From Arthrobacter antioxidans (GTDB lineage Bacteria; Actinomycetota; Actinomycetes; Actinomycetales; Micrococcaceae), in NCBI RefSeq assembly GCF_023100725.1, contig NZ_CP095501.1, forward strand, positions 744,001 through 808,000: 64,000 bases of DNA, written 5' to 3'. The translations under genes and the position numbers were made by a program. This document shows, one piece after another, positions 9,037-16,868 of the stretch. Positions within the stretch are counted from its first letter, which is position 1. Each line of letters opens with the position of its first letter. A model generated the notes under the pieces. The model was not told the origin of the DNA. It ran no database searches and saw nothing but the letters and a program-made list of their open reading frames with translations.

Positions 9037-9080
9037 GTAAGCACCTTACGACACAATCATTTTGTATGTAAGTGACTTCC
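9037..9080. promoter_or_regulatory. tandem palindromic operator of the murQ promoter
   Basis: Two related palindromes with the form GTAAG-N3-CTTAC lie 31 bp apart centre to centre, about three helical turns. The first (9037-9049, spacer CAC) is perfect. The second (9068-9080, spacer TGA, CTTCC) has one mismatch. They cover the -10 and -35 hexamers of the predicted murQ promoter and the nagZ stop codon. A repressor of the MurR/RpiR or GntR kind could bind them; none is encoded in the visible part of the locus. Confidence 0.5.
9043..9071 (-). promoter_or_regulatory. predicted sigma70-type promoter of murQ-epimerase operon
   Basis: Reading leftward, TTACAT (9071-9066) and TAAGGT (9048-9043, fits the actinobacterial TAnnnT) are separated by exactly 17 bp. 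Transcription would start near 9037, just before the leader ORF ribosome-binding site. The promoter overlaps the end of nagZ, so murQ can be expressed separately from nagZ. Confidence 0.45.
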
Positions 9081-10608
9081 GTGAGGGGTTAAGGAGGAGC
9101 GCCGCGAGCGCTGCGGCAGCTGGCGCCGAGGCGCCGAAGGTGTGGATGACGCCGAAGGCCGGCGGGTCCACCGGCATCATCCCGGTGTTCACCACGACGA
9201 CTCCGCCGTCCGCCGCGGCAATGCGCCGGGCGAGGTCCCGTTGCCCCGGTCCGGTCAGGTCGTCACACAGCAGGACGACGACGTCGGCGGCTTCGGCTCG
9301 CAGGTCGCTGAGCGCGGCCAGGGCTTGCGATGTGTCGGCAGCCGTCCGCCGTTCCGTGCCGGTGCGGGCGGCGAGGGCGCGCGTGAAGACGTCGGCCAGG
9401 GGGCCGGTGGCGAGGCTACCCGCGTGCCGGGCATCGATGACGCCCATGCCGGTCGCGGCGCCGGTCCTCGATCCGTTTCCTGCCTCCCGGGTGGCCACGC
9501 CCTTAGCGCCGGTGAACCGGAAGGCGCGGCGCGCTGCATCCGTCCAGAGGGTCCGGTCCGGCGTCGACGGCAAGGTGACGTCCGACGGCGACCCGGCCCA
9601 TTCCGTGAAGGCCGAGCGGCGTTCGAGGGATTCCTCGAGGCGCGCAGGGGTGAGGGTGCCGTCGTCGAGCGCTGCCAGCAGGGCGGTCTGGACCTCGAGG
9701 AACACGTCCTCGTCGGAGCGTTGGGCCTGCCCGGGTCCACGCTGGGCCGGATTGCCTGTGCACAGCAGGTCGGCGCCGGCGAGGACCGCCTGGACGGCTC
9801 CGGCGCCCATGCCGATCGTGGACCTGATGGCCGCCATGTCGAGGGCGTCGGTCACGGCGAGCCCGTCGAAGCCGAAGCTGCGGAGCAGGGACCAGGCCGC
9901 CGGGTTCAGGGTGGCCGGCAGGGGGCCGAAGCCGGGGGCCACCAGGTGAGCGCTCATCACGGCGCGCACTCCGGCGTCCACCGCAGCCTGAAAGGGCGGC
10001 AGGTGGCGGGACTCGAGCTCGGCACGCGACAGATCGAGGACGGGGAGCGAGAGGTGCGAATCCTGCGAGGTGTCGCCGTGCCCAGGGAAGTGCTTCGCGC
10101 AGGCTCCCACACCCTGTTCCTGGATGCCCTCGACCATCGCGGCGACGTGGCGTGACACGAGGTCGGTGGAGGCTCCGAAGGACCGCACCCCGATGACGGG
10201 ATTGCGCGGATTGCTGTTCACATCGGCGACCGGCGCCAGCAGCAGGTCGATGCCGGCGGCCCGGGCCATTGCTCCGAGGGCGCGTCCGGCAGCCCGGGTG
10301 ACGTGCTCGTCGTCGATGCTGCCCAGCGCCGCTGCATCGGGCAGCGGCGACCCCGTGGTCGCGTGCAGGCGCGTGACGGTGCCACCCTCCTCATCGATGC
10401 CGATGATCGCCGACCCGTTCCGCTCCCGGAGCGCAGCCGACAGCCTGCCCGGCTGCTGTGGGTCGTCGGGGTCGAGGTTCGGGGCGAAGTAGACGGCGCC
10501 CGCCAGCCCGTCGCGCAGCTCTCGGTCGAGCCAGGCCGGGACCGTTCGTCCGGTGAATCCCGGCCAGATGACGCCGTTGACGAGGCGGAGCAGGGACGGG
10601 TCAGGCAT
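9046..10608 (-). CDS. nagZ: beta-N-acetylhexosaminidase, glycoside hydrolase family 3
   Basis: A 520-residue GH3 enzyme that removes GlcNAc from anhydro-muropeptides. The NagZ hallmark KHFPGHGDTSQDSHLSLP supplies the Asp/His acid-base pair (near residues 168-185), and VTDALDMAAI carries the nucleophile Asp. There is no signal peptide, which fits cytoplasmic recycling. About 170 residues follow the catalytic barrel (from FRFTGAKG onward), longer than the ~340-residue E. coli enzyme and closer to two-domain Gram-positive forms. The stop codon lies inside the operator of murQ. The ATG start has only a weak upstream GAGAT. Confidence 0.9.
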   Translation of the reverse strand: MPDPSLLRLVNGVIWPGFTGRTVPAWLDRELRDGLAGAVYFAPNLDPDDPQQPGRLSAALRERNGSAIIGIDEEGGTVTRLHATTGSPLPDAAALGSIDDEHVTRAAGRALGAMARAAGIDLLLAPVADVNSNPRNPVIGVRSFGASTDLVSRHVAAMVEGIQEQGVGACAKHFPGHGDTSQDSHLSLPVLDLSRAELESRHLPPFQAAVDAGVRAVMSAHLVAPGFGPLPATLNPAAWSLLRSFGFDGLAVTDALDMAAIRSTIGMGAGAVQAVLAGADLLCTGNPAQRGPGQAQRSDEDVFLEVQTALLAALDDGTLTPARLEESLERRSAFTEWAGSPSDVTLPSTPDRTLWTDAARRAFRFTGAKGVATREAGNGSRTGAATGMGVIDARHAGSLATGPLADVFTRALAARTGTERRTAADTSQALAALSDLRAEAADVVVLLCDDLTGPGQRDLARRIAAADGGVVVVNTGMMPVDPPAFGVIHTFGASAPAAAALAALLLNPSRKSLTYKMIVS

Positions 10609-10689
10609 GGGGCATCTCAGCGCGGGGAGCGGTCATGCCGCAAGCCTAGGGGCGGTGGGGCTCCCGCCGCGCGTCCTTCGGTCGGCCCG

Positions 10690-11268
10690 TCATGTTGCCG
10701 TGTGGGCGGCGGCAAGGAGCTTGTCGAAGCTGGTGATGCCGTACTCCGGTGGGGTGATGGTGATGACCACGCGCGTGGTGACGACGGCGTCCGGCGCCGT
10801 CGACACGATCCGCTGGTCCTTCTTGATGAATTGTGGCGGCTGGGGTGGCGTCTCGCGGAGGGCAGTGAGTTGGAGCCCCGACACTCCGTTGACCAGCAGG
10901 GGAATGCGTTGGCCGTGCGTTACGAGGTCCTCGACCTTGGCCAGGGGCAGTTGGTCCTGCGGGTTGCCGGTCAGTTCGAGGATCGTCGTGTTGATGGTCG
11001 CGGCAACTCCGCTCAGGAACTTCTGCTGCCTCGACCGTTCGCCGCTGATCGCTAAAGCCGTAAAGAGAACCGAGGTGACGACGGCGAACAGTGACAGCGC
11101 ATTGAAGCTCCGTAGGGGCGCGATGAAGATCATGAGGATCAGCCCCAGCACATAGCCGATCACGATGAAGCCGACGAACATGTTCGGCACCTGCTTGGCG
11201 GCCCTACCATCCCACTCCTTCGACGTGAAAGCGATGATGACCTCCTGGTTCACTTTCGCCGGTGCCAT
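10690..11268 (-). CDS. membrane protein of unknown function, two transmembrane helices
   Basis: A 192-residue protein. Residues ~27-47 (NMFVGFIVIGYVLGLILMIF) and ~58-74 (LSLFAVVTSVLFTALAI) form a hairpin of two helices. A soluble C-terminal domain of ~115 residues follows, ending in an Ile/Val-rich beta-like stretch. I do not recognise the family. It overlaps the preceding gene on the same strand (its stop lies inside AATTGAGGATG), so the pair is probably cotranscribed. An in-frame TTG two codons earlier is an alternative start. It marks the left edge of an accessory region next to nagZ. Confidence 0.6.
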   Translation of the reverse strand: MAPAKVNQEVIIAFTSKEWDGRAAKQVPNMFVGFIVIGYVLGLILMIFIAPLRSFNALSLFAVVTSVLFTALAISGERSRQQKFLSGVAATINTTILELTGNPQDQLPLAKVEDLVTHGQRIPLLVNGVSGLQLTALRETPPQPPQFIKKDQRIVSTAPDAVVTTRVVITITPPEYGITSFDKLLAAAHTAT

Positions 11269-11270
11269 CC

Positions 11271-11651
11271 TCAATTCGCCTTCACTTCTAGCAGGGCCTC
11301 GGCCAGGAGGATCGCCTCACGTGCACTATTAGGGTCTTCCCTTACTCCGGGATCGATATCAGCCGCGACGGATCGTTCGAGGCTTCCGGAGATATCGGTC
11401 ATCACCTTGCGGAGGTTCTCCCGCTCGCGGGACAGCATCCGGGACGTCTCCAGCTTGAGCCTGCTGCGCGCGAGATCGGTGAGCGACTTCTCGATCTCAT
11501 CGCTGCGCCGGCGGACGACGGCGACTCGCTTACTGCGCCACTCGGTCCTCGTGCGGAACATCGACTCCATGGTCGCAGCGACGCCTGCCGAGCGGCGAGC
11601 TTGGCGGAGGCGGTGTCCAGGCGCTCGATGAACTCCGCATAGTTGTCCATG
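11271..11651 (-). pseudogene. frameshifted small coiled-coil protein gene
   Basis: The gene appears to begin at 11651 with ATG preceded by AAGGA (spacing five), reading MDNYAEFIERLDTASAKLAA. After about 24 codons that frame loses protein character. The sensible sequence continues in a neighbouring frame as VAATMESMFRTRTEWRSK and a long charged helix to the stop at 11271. One indel near 11580-11590 would restore a protein of ~125 residues, mostly alpha-helical and rich in Arg/Glu. It is coupled to the two-helix membrane protein downstream. The alternative is that only the 99-residue part starting at 11570 is made. Confidence 0.45.
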
Positions 11652-11762
11652 CAGGTCCTTATGCCGGTGGATCGGGCCGATTGGATCAGTATCAGTGGCG
11701 GCTCGGACATTTCACGATCGGTGCGCGACTAACAAGAAATTATCGGTGGCGTGTGGTGTGGG

Positions 11763-12149
11763 TCATTGGCGCTGGGGAGTGGGTTCGTCGGAGGATTTGT
11801 CTGTGGATGGGTTAGAGAATTCGTTGGCGGGGACGGGGTTGACGGAATTGAGCCATACCCAGCCCTCCCGGTGGATCTGGATGAGGGATTCGAGGAACCG
11901 GATCTTCACGGCGGTCCTGGTGTAGGAGATGGCGTGGGCCTGGATGCGGAAGGCTTTGGAGGGGTAGCGGATCCACGCGTACACCCGGCGGGGTTCCGGG
12001 AAATCGGTGGCAGGAGTGTTGTCGAGGTCGAGGTCGAGGTCGAGGTGGGCCGCGGTGAGCATGATGAGTTCCTCGCGCATCACGAACTCCTCGATCCGCT
12101 CATCCATCGCCCGGGCGTAAAAACTTTGGAATCTTCGGCTCTGACCCAT
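11763..12149 (-). CDS. hypothetical protein with an intact paralogue of the decayed gene at 16.6 kb
   Basis: A 128-residue protein of unknown family. A helical N-terminus (MDERIEEFVMREELIMLTAA) is followed by a DLDLDLD repeat caused by a tandem GAGGTC motif in the DNA. The core TDFPEPRRVYAW then KAFRIQAHAISYTRTAVKIRF looks like a mixed alpha/beta fold. The tail is polar and probably disordered. A second, broken copy of the core lies at 16564-16799 on the same strand. ATG is used at 12149; a GTG one codon earlier is possible. Neighbours are accessory genes, so it is probably carried by a mobile or plastic region. Confidence 0.55.
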   Translation of the reverse strand: MGQSRRFQSFYARAMDERIEEFVMREELIMLTAAHLDLDLDLDNTPATDFPEPRRVYAWIRYPSKAFRIQAHAISYTRTAVKIRFLESLIQIHREGWVWLNSVNPVPANEFSNPSTDKSSDEPTPQRQ

Positions 12150-12288
12150 CACCTGTTACTCACTCCACCGCCTACGGTATGTACCGGTCCGATACGAACC
12201 GCTCACACCCCGGCCGGACCCAATAGAGGCATCGGTCGTGAACTGATCAGGGAGCCGGTGGGAGTGCCCGGCGTTGGCTGGCGTGCTG

Positions 12289-12729
12289 TCAGAAGCCGTC
12301 GACGGTGGTAACGCGGCGCAACCGCCAGTCCGTCGACCGGGGGTCCGCGCTCATCTCGAATTCCAGGACCGGGGACGCCGGCCCGGTCTGGGCCTGGAAC
12401 CGCCAGAACCGGGTGCCAGCATTGCCACGAGCTTCGTGCAGGGGAGTAGGGGTAGAGGCGGGTCCTGGTTGGTTGCTCGGGCTGGACCAGGAGGCGGGGG
12501 CGCCGATGACCTGCCAGAGGCCGCCCCGCCAGCGCAGCGCCAACGGGAGCCCGGAGGGCAGGAACTGGACGGCCGCGGTCTCATTGAGCACCTGCCACGC
12601 ACCCTGCCCATCCGGCCCATCCTTCGTTCCACCATTGGACCCACTGCCCGTCGTGCCGCCCGCCCTGGCGCCCTGTGCGGGGGTATGTGGGTGCGTGGTG
12701 TTCCGTCGGTGGGTGGTCGTGGTTGCCAT
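12289..12729 (-). CDS. small protein resembling the DUF6504 family
   Basis: A 146-residue protein. The first ~45 residues are Thr/Gly-rich and low complexity. The core has LRWRGGLWQVIGAPASW, then TRFWRFQAQTG, an acidic beta strand and a closing WRLRRV. This order (WRG...W, RFWR, W-L-RV) resembles DUF6504 proteins, which in actinobacteria are often found near translesion polymerase genes. The resemblance was judged by eye. The ATG at 12729 follows AGGAG by ten bases; a longer in-frame form to 12789 would lack a site. Its right neighbour is divergent. The function is unknown. Confidence 0.5.
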   Translation of the reverse strand: MATTTTHRRNTTHPHTPAQGARAGGTTGSGSNGGTKDGPDGQGAWQVLNETAAVQFLPSGLPLALRWRGGLWQVIGAPASWSSPSNQPGPASTPTPLHEARGNAGTRFWRFQAQTGPASPVLEFEMSADPRSTDWRLRRVTTVDGF

Positions 12730-12961
12730 GGGTGTGTTTCTCCTGATCCGTCCTGCCGTCCCTCGGACAGGTTCCTCAAAATAGAACACAGCTTCGAATA
12801 TTTAGGAAGCTGAACCCGACAGCCGGGCACGGTTGCTGACACAAGGGGTGTGGGGCATCGACGTGTGGGCGGGTGGAGCCCGTGAGGGTGGAGCTCAAAG
12901 CCGTCCACACGTGGGTGCGCCGCACCCCCGCCCCGCGTGTCCTCTGGTTACCCTCGACACC

Positions 12962-13363
12962 ATGAACCGCACGAACAGCACGAGCCAGACAGACCAGAGG
13001 GATCAAACAGGCCAGACGGACCAGCTGGACCGGATAGACGAATCGGGATCCGGCGGCCGGGAGGATCCGATGGATGAGCTGGCCGCGTTCATCCTCGCGC
13101 GCGTCGCCGACGATCTGCAGGTACTCGCCGGGGCCGGGGTGATGCCGGCCCAGGTGGGGGAGCGGCTGCTGGCCGAGTGTGAGGTCAAACGCCGCCTGAT
13201 CGGACACGTCCAGAGCGTCGATTGGGGGTATGAGCCGGCCGGGGATGAGGACTGCAGAGGCAAGATCCTCGAGCTGCTTGCCCTACCCTGGGCCCACACC
13301 CCGCCTACCACCCGGACTGTGCGACCTGACGCCGATGCAGACCCCCACCCAGGCCCCTGCTGA
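12962..13363 (+). CDS. DUF6221-family protein with a frameshifted C-terminus
   Basis: A 133-residue reading frame. After a Gln/Thr-rich N-terminus, residues ~36-107 match DUF6221: DELAAFILARVADDLQV, a helix ending ECEVKRRLIGH, and LELLALPWAH. Family members normally end LALPYA-H-P-Y and stop soon after. Here the frame slips at CACACCCCGCC. Removing one CA would give HPAYHPDCAT and a stop at 13327-13329. The current frame instead runs on for ~15 unrelated residues into the next gene. DUF6221 proteins are of unknown function and are common on actinobacterial accessory DNA. Confidence 0.6.
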   Translation: MNRTNSTSQTDQRDQTGQTDQLDRIDESGSGGREDPMDELAAFILARVADDLQVLAGAGVMPAQVGERLLAECEVKRRLIGHVQSVDWGYEPAGDEDCRGKILELLALPWAHTPPTTRTVRPDADADPHPGPC

Positions 13364-14102
13364 CCCGATGGAGACGCCGTCGGAACGTCGAGACGACCTG
13401 ACGAAAGCTCCCGCGGGCGTGGATGAGCCGACCCTGTCCGAGGAGGAGGGCCTGTGGGAGGCGTGTGAAAGCCGGCAGGAGTGGCTGCTCATGTACTCCC
13501 GCGGCGTGCCCGTGTCGGTGATCGCCGCCTGGTGCCGGGTCGCCGGAAAACGCGTGGCCCGGGCCGTCGACCGGCAAATCGAACGCGACCCGGCATGGTT
13601 CGACCGGTGCTGGCTGATCCATGATCAACCCGCGTGGCCGGCGAACAGGAAGCACCGCCGCCGGACCCGGGAGCAGGCGTGGTGGGAGCACTATGCCCGC
13701 CTGACAGCCCATGTGCGCGAGCACGGGAGGATCCCGGCGCAGAACGACAGCCAGGACAGTCGCGTGCTGTACCGGTGGGTGGAGAACCAGCGCAGGAACC
13801 ACGACGCCGGCACCCTCACCCCTGACCGAACTCAAGCCCTCAATGCGCTGGGGGACTGGATCGGCACCCGCAGGGGTAACGCCGACGCGCTGTGGGAGCG
13901 GCGCCTCGAAGAAGTCCGGCAATTCTGGGCCGATAGCGGCCGTTTCCCGATCTACGACCGCGACCGGCACCCCGACGAAACAGTCCTCGCCGTATGGTTG
14001 GGTCGGCAACGGACCTGGAGACGCAAGGGCCGGCTACGACCCGATCGACTTCAGCAACTCGACCAGGTCCTGCCCGGCTGGCAGGGGACCGGCAGTCGTT
14101 GA
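13335..14102 (+). CDS. protein with two helicase-associated (HA) domains
   Basis: A 255-residue protein. The N-terminal part (residues ~40-95) includes a helix-turn-helix-like segment (PVSVIAAWCRVAGKRVARAV). Two tandem helicase-associated domains follow. The first runs from WWEHYARLTAHV to NALGDWIGTRRG, and the second from LWERRLEEVRQFW to LDQVLPGW. Each has the G-x-x-P...L--W---QR pattern of this family, thought to bind nucleic acid. The ATG at 13335 follows the natural DUF6221 stop closely; the frame is open further left. The two genes look like an operon. Proteins like this recur on actinobacterial genomic islands; the role is not known. Confidence 0.65.
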   Translation: MQTPTQAPADPMETPSERRDDLTKAPAGVDEPTLSEEEGLWEACESRQEWLLMYSRGVPVSVIAAWCRVAGKRVARAVDRQIERDPAWFDRCWLIHDQPAWPANRKHRRRTREQAWWEHYARLTAHVREHGRIPAQNDSQDSRVLYRWVENQRRNHDAGTLTPDRTQALNALGDWIGTRRGNADALWERRLEEVRQFWADSGRFPIYDRDRHPDETVLAVWLGRQRTWRRKGRLRPDRLQQLDQVLPGWQGTGSR

Positions 14103-14202
14103 CCAGCTTCGTCAATGAATCGCCCGGTGCTTCGGGCGGTCACTCGGCTCGTTTAGCTAGTACGTCGGGGGCAACGTAAACCATTTTTTCCCGTGATCCG
14201 GC

Positions 14203-16323
14203 TCAGGGTTCTGTGTCGTCTGGAGTTGAAGTCATTCTGCTTTGGAACTGTGTGCGGACGTCTCGTAATCGACGTCCGTCCGCGACGGCCCAAAAGTACC
14301 AGCCGTTGGTTGTTTTCTTGCGCAGGTGATGGCCGGCCGGTGACGGGGCGGTGAAACGTCTGCCATCAAGTTCGATCGATCCGTCCGACGTGACCAGCGC
14401 TTCGACGCCCTTGAAGTCGCGGTGCGTGGCGATGAGTTTGTCTCCCGGGTTGATGAGACCAGCAGCTATCAGGTGCTTGAGCTGGACCCAATCTTCCGCT
14501 TTCGTCTGGGGGTCAACAACCTGTCCTTTGTGTCCCTCGGGTACAGGCCACACCCTGAGAAGTGTTTCGACCAGGACGTCTGTCCGGTGGTCAATGAGCG
14601 ATTCACCCCACGCCATTCCTTCGGTGTCAGCGACCACACGCCCCGTCAGACTGATCGTGTTGTGCTTGAGCATCGCGTCGCGTTTAGCTGACCACGGGCC
14701 GTTCGAGACCTTCGAGTTGAGCGGAGCCGTCAGGAGTGTCAGGTTACCGAGGCGGTGCACATGAGCTTGGCGATCCTGCTGTTCTTCGAGGGTGTCGGCG
14801 GGCCAATTATCCTGCCATTTTTGCGGAAGAATGTGCTCAATCGGGAGCCCGGATCGCACGACCTGTGCCTGTCTGGTTTCGGCTCGATAGTTGTTCTCGA
14901 TGGCTTCCAGGAACATGCGCAGGCGAGGCCGAGGGTAGCGGCGGTAAACGGGTTCATCCTTTAGCGCCATGCTGATCTCATCGTCTCCGGGCCAGTAAGT
15001 GCTCGTGACGTTGAGGCGGGCAAGCTGCCCTGTGACGCGCTCGACTAGATCGCCGGCGTTGACGTTTGCGTTGACGAGGATGATCTCGGCGACGATACGG
15101 CCGAGATCGGAGCCCGTGAGGCGAAGCAGTTGCCGACGGATGACCCAGCTTTCTGTGACACCAATAACGGCGTCGAGAACGCGCTGTGGAAGGTCCCTGC
15201 CGGGTTCGTACAGCCAGATCGTGAGCGGCTTGAGAAGCTCTATGCCGGCGGCGTTCATGCGGTGGAACGCCATCTCGACGGCGCCGAGGTTCCCGTCAGA
15301 CCTGAGTGAGGTTTCAGTCCATGTTTCATACAGCGCCGCTTGCTGCTTCATCACGGCGAGTAGGTCGACCATTTTGTGTCCGGCAGTGAGCTCGACGTAC
15401 GACTTGAATCTTGTGAACGTCGACTGCGGGCTGATTTCTTCACCGGTGCGCGAGATCAACCACTGGTTGAAGAACAGTGAGCTTCGGCTTACGAAGTAGC
15501 GGCCGACGCTCACTTCCTTCGTCCAGAACTTGGCTTCAAACGGCCAGTCCTCGCGGTAGGCCTTCTTGGTATCTCCGCCCTCGGCTTCTAGCCGCTGGAA
15601 CACGAAGTTGCGGATCAGATCCGCGGCCGTCAGTGGAGTCCCGCGGGCGTTGAGCGTTTCGAAGATTTCTTGGGAGTTCTCTGAAGCCTTGAGCTCGATG
15701 GTCACGAGCTGCAGGTCATCGAGCAGGACGCCGGCGAGTTCTTTGGCCCTCGTCGCGAAGCTGTCCGTATCGGGGTTCCCAAGCCATTGAGTGACAGCTG
15801 TCGTGAAGTACTGATGTGCATGAACGATCCGGGATTCATGGTGCCTGAGATCAGAGTGGTCAATCGGGGGCTCAGCAGTCATTACTTCCAGAAACGCGTC
15901 GTGATCGTTGTTGAGATGCCGAACCTTGAGCGGGCTCTCATCGTCCTCGACGAAGCTCTCCGCGTTGTGTGTGAGGCCTTCGAGCTGACTGGCGTACCGT
16001 GAAAGCCCAGCCTGCGCGAAGATGGCGCACGTAGCGTCGGCGAGCAGTTGCAGCGTGGTTAGGCGCTGCTGGCCGTCGATGACATTCCACGTGGTGAGGC
16101 GTGTGCTCTCGGCTTCATGCGCCTGGAGCACGACGGCTCCCAGGAAGTGCTTTGGAGAGAGGTGTGGGTTGCTGATGCGCAGCTCTGCGACCCGCCGGAT
16201 ATCTTTCCATAGCGGCTCCCACTGCTCGTCTTCCTTCCACACGTAGGGTCGCTGGAAAAGTGGAATGACGAAGTGCTGGGGAAGGTTGAACAGCTGCAGC
16301 GGCGTCCGCTTGAAAGTCTCCAC
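14203..16323 (-). CDS. GmrSD-type DUF262/DUF1524 restriction protein with C-terminal RAMA-like domain
   Basis: A 706-residue defence protein. The N-terminal DUF262 (GmrS-like, ParB fold) has PLFQRPYVW and the nucleotide-sensing VIDGQQRLTTLQ. A long helical middle follows. The DUF1524 HNH-like nuclease (GmrD) shows IEHILPQKW and HRLGNLTLLTAPLNSKV. Residues ~620-695 form a RAMA-like domain (LIAAGLINPGDKL, DGSIELDGRRFTAPS, NGWYFWAVADG). Fused GmrSD enzymes cut phage DNA carrying modified cytosines. GTG at 16323 is preferred because AGGA lies seven bases upstream; TTG at 16341 is an alternative without a site. It is a single gene on its strand, flanked by decayed DNA. Confidence 0.85.
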   Translation of the reverse strand: METFKRTPLQLFNLPQHFVIPLFQRPYVWKEDEQWEPLWKDIRRVAELRISNPHLSPKHFLGAVVLQAHEAESTRLTTWNVIDGQQRLTTLQLLADATCAIFAQAGLSRYASQLEGLTHNAESFVEDDESPLKVRHLNNDHDAFLEVMTAEPPIDHSDLRHHESRIVHAHQYFTTAVTQWLGNPDTDSFATRAKELAGVLLDDLQLVTIELKASENSQEIFETLNARGTPLTAADLIRNFVFQRLEAEGGDTKKAYREDWPFEAKFWTKEVSVGRYFVSRSSLFFNQWLISRTGEEISPQSTFTRFKSYVELTAGHKMVDLLAVMKQQAALYETWTETSLRSDGNLGAVEMAFHRMNAAGIELLKPLTIWLYEPGRDLPQRVLDAVIGVTESWVIRRQLLRLTGSDLGRIVAEIILVNANVNAGDLVERVTGQLARLNVTSTYWPGDDEISMALKDEPVYRRYPRPRLRMFLEAIENNYRAETRQAQVVRSGLPIEHILPQKWQDNWPADTLEEQQDRQAHVHRLGNLTLLTAPLNSKVSNGPWSAKRDAMLKHNTISLTGRVVADTEGMAWGESLIDHRTDVLVETLLRVWPVPEGHKGQVVDPQTKAEDWVQLKHLIAAGLINPGDKLIATHRDFKGVEALVTSDGSIELDGRRFTAPSPAGHHLRKKTTNGWYFWAVADGRRLRDVRTQFQSRMTSTPDDTEP

Positions 16324-16563
16324 CAGATAATCCTGCCGCAAGGGTTCGACCTATGGTCTGCCCCTTCGCTCAGAGCGACCGTGTCGGTTGGGCAATCCGA
16401 CAATCCCGCGATCGAGCCTTGAGGCACTGAGCACCACGCCGAGCACCATTCGGGCGCCCATCACCTCAGAGACCTTCCTGCCATCCAGATTGGAAGCCGA
16501 GACGAGCGGCGTATCGAGCGCGCGAAGAGCGAGGACTACGTCGCCTAAGCCAAAGCCCCGCAC

Positions 16564-16799
16564 TCAGCCATGCCCAGCCCCCCGCGGAATCTTGATGACG
16601 GGCTCGAAGAACCGGATCTTCACCGCCGTGCGTGTGTACGCGATCGTGTGGGCCTGTACGCGGAACGCTTTTCAGGGTTAGCGGACCCACGCGTACACCC
16701 GGCGTGGTTCGGGGAAGTCGGTTGGCCGGCAGTTCTCGACCTCGAGCTCGGCCGCGGTGAGCATGATCAGCTCCTCCCGCATGACGAAACCCGGTGGCG
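16564..16799 (-). pseudogene. decayed paralogue of the 11.8-kb hypothetical gene
   Basis: The same-strand copy reads VMREELIMLTAAELE, TDFPEPRRVYAWVR, then TAA, Pro, TGA, then KAFRVQAHTIAYTRTAVKIRF in one continuous frame. The intact gene has Tyr-Pro-Ser at the site of the two stops, so both are nonsense changes and no frameshift is needed. The DNA around the -EPVIKIP- end diverges from the other copy. The segment between the two copies (12.2-16.5 kb) carries the DUF6504-like, DUF6221, HA-domain and GmrSD genes. Confidence 0.75.
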
Positions 16800-16868
16800 G
16801 CTGACCCAGGAGCGAGCCGATCCAGTCAGAGCGTACTTCCGCACCAGGTGCGCGTTCGATCGCGTCGA

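Noticed and set aside
16351..16563. Possible 70-residue protein on the minus strand before the GmrSD gene
   Set aside because: No ribosome-binding site, no recognisable motif and equally long frames on the opposite strand.
16564..16799. Selenocysteine or pyrrolysine recoding at the TGA/TAA of the second paralogue
   Set aside because: Two different stops three codons apart at Tyr and Ser positions, with no accompanying RNA structure seen; decay is simpler.
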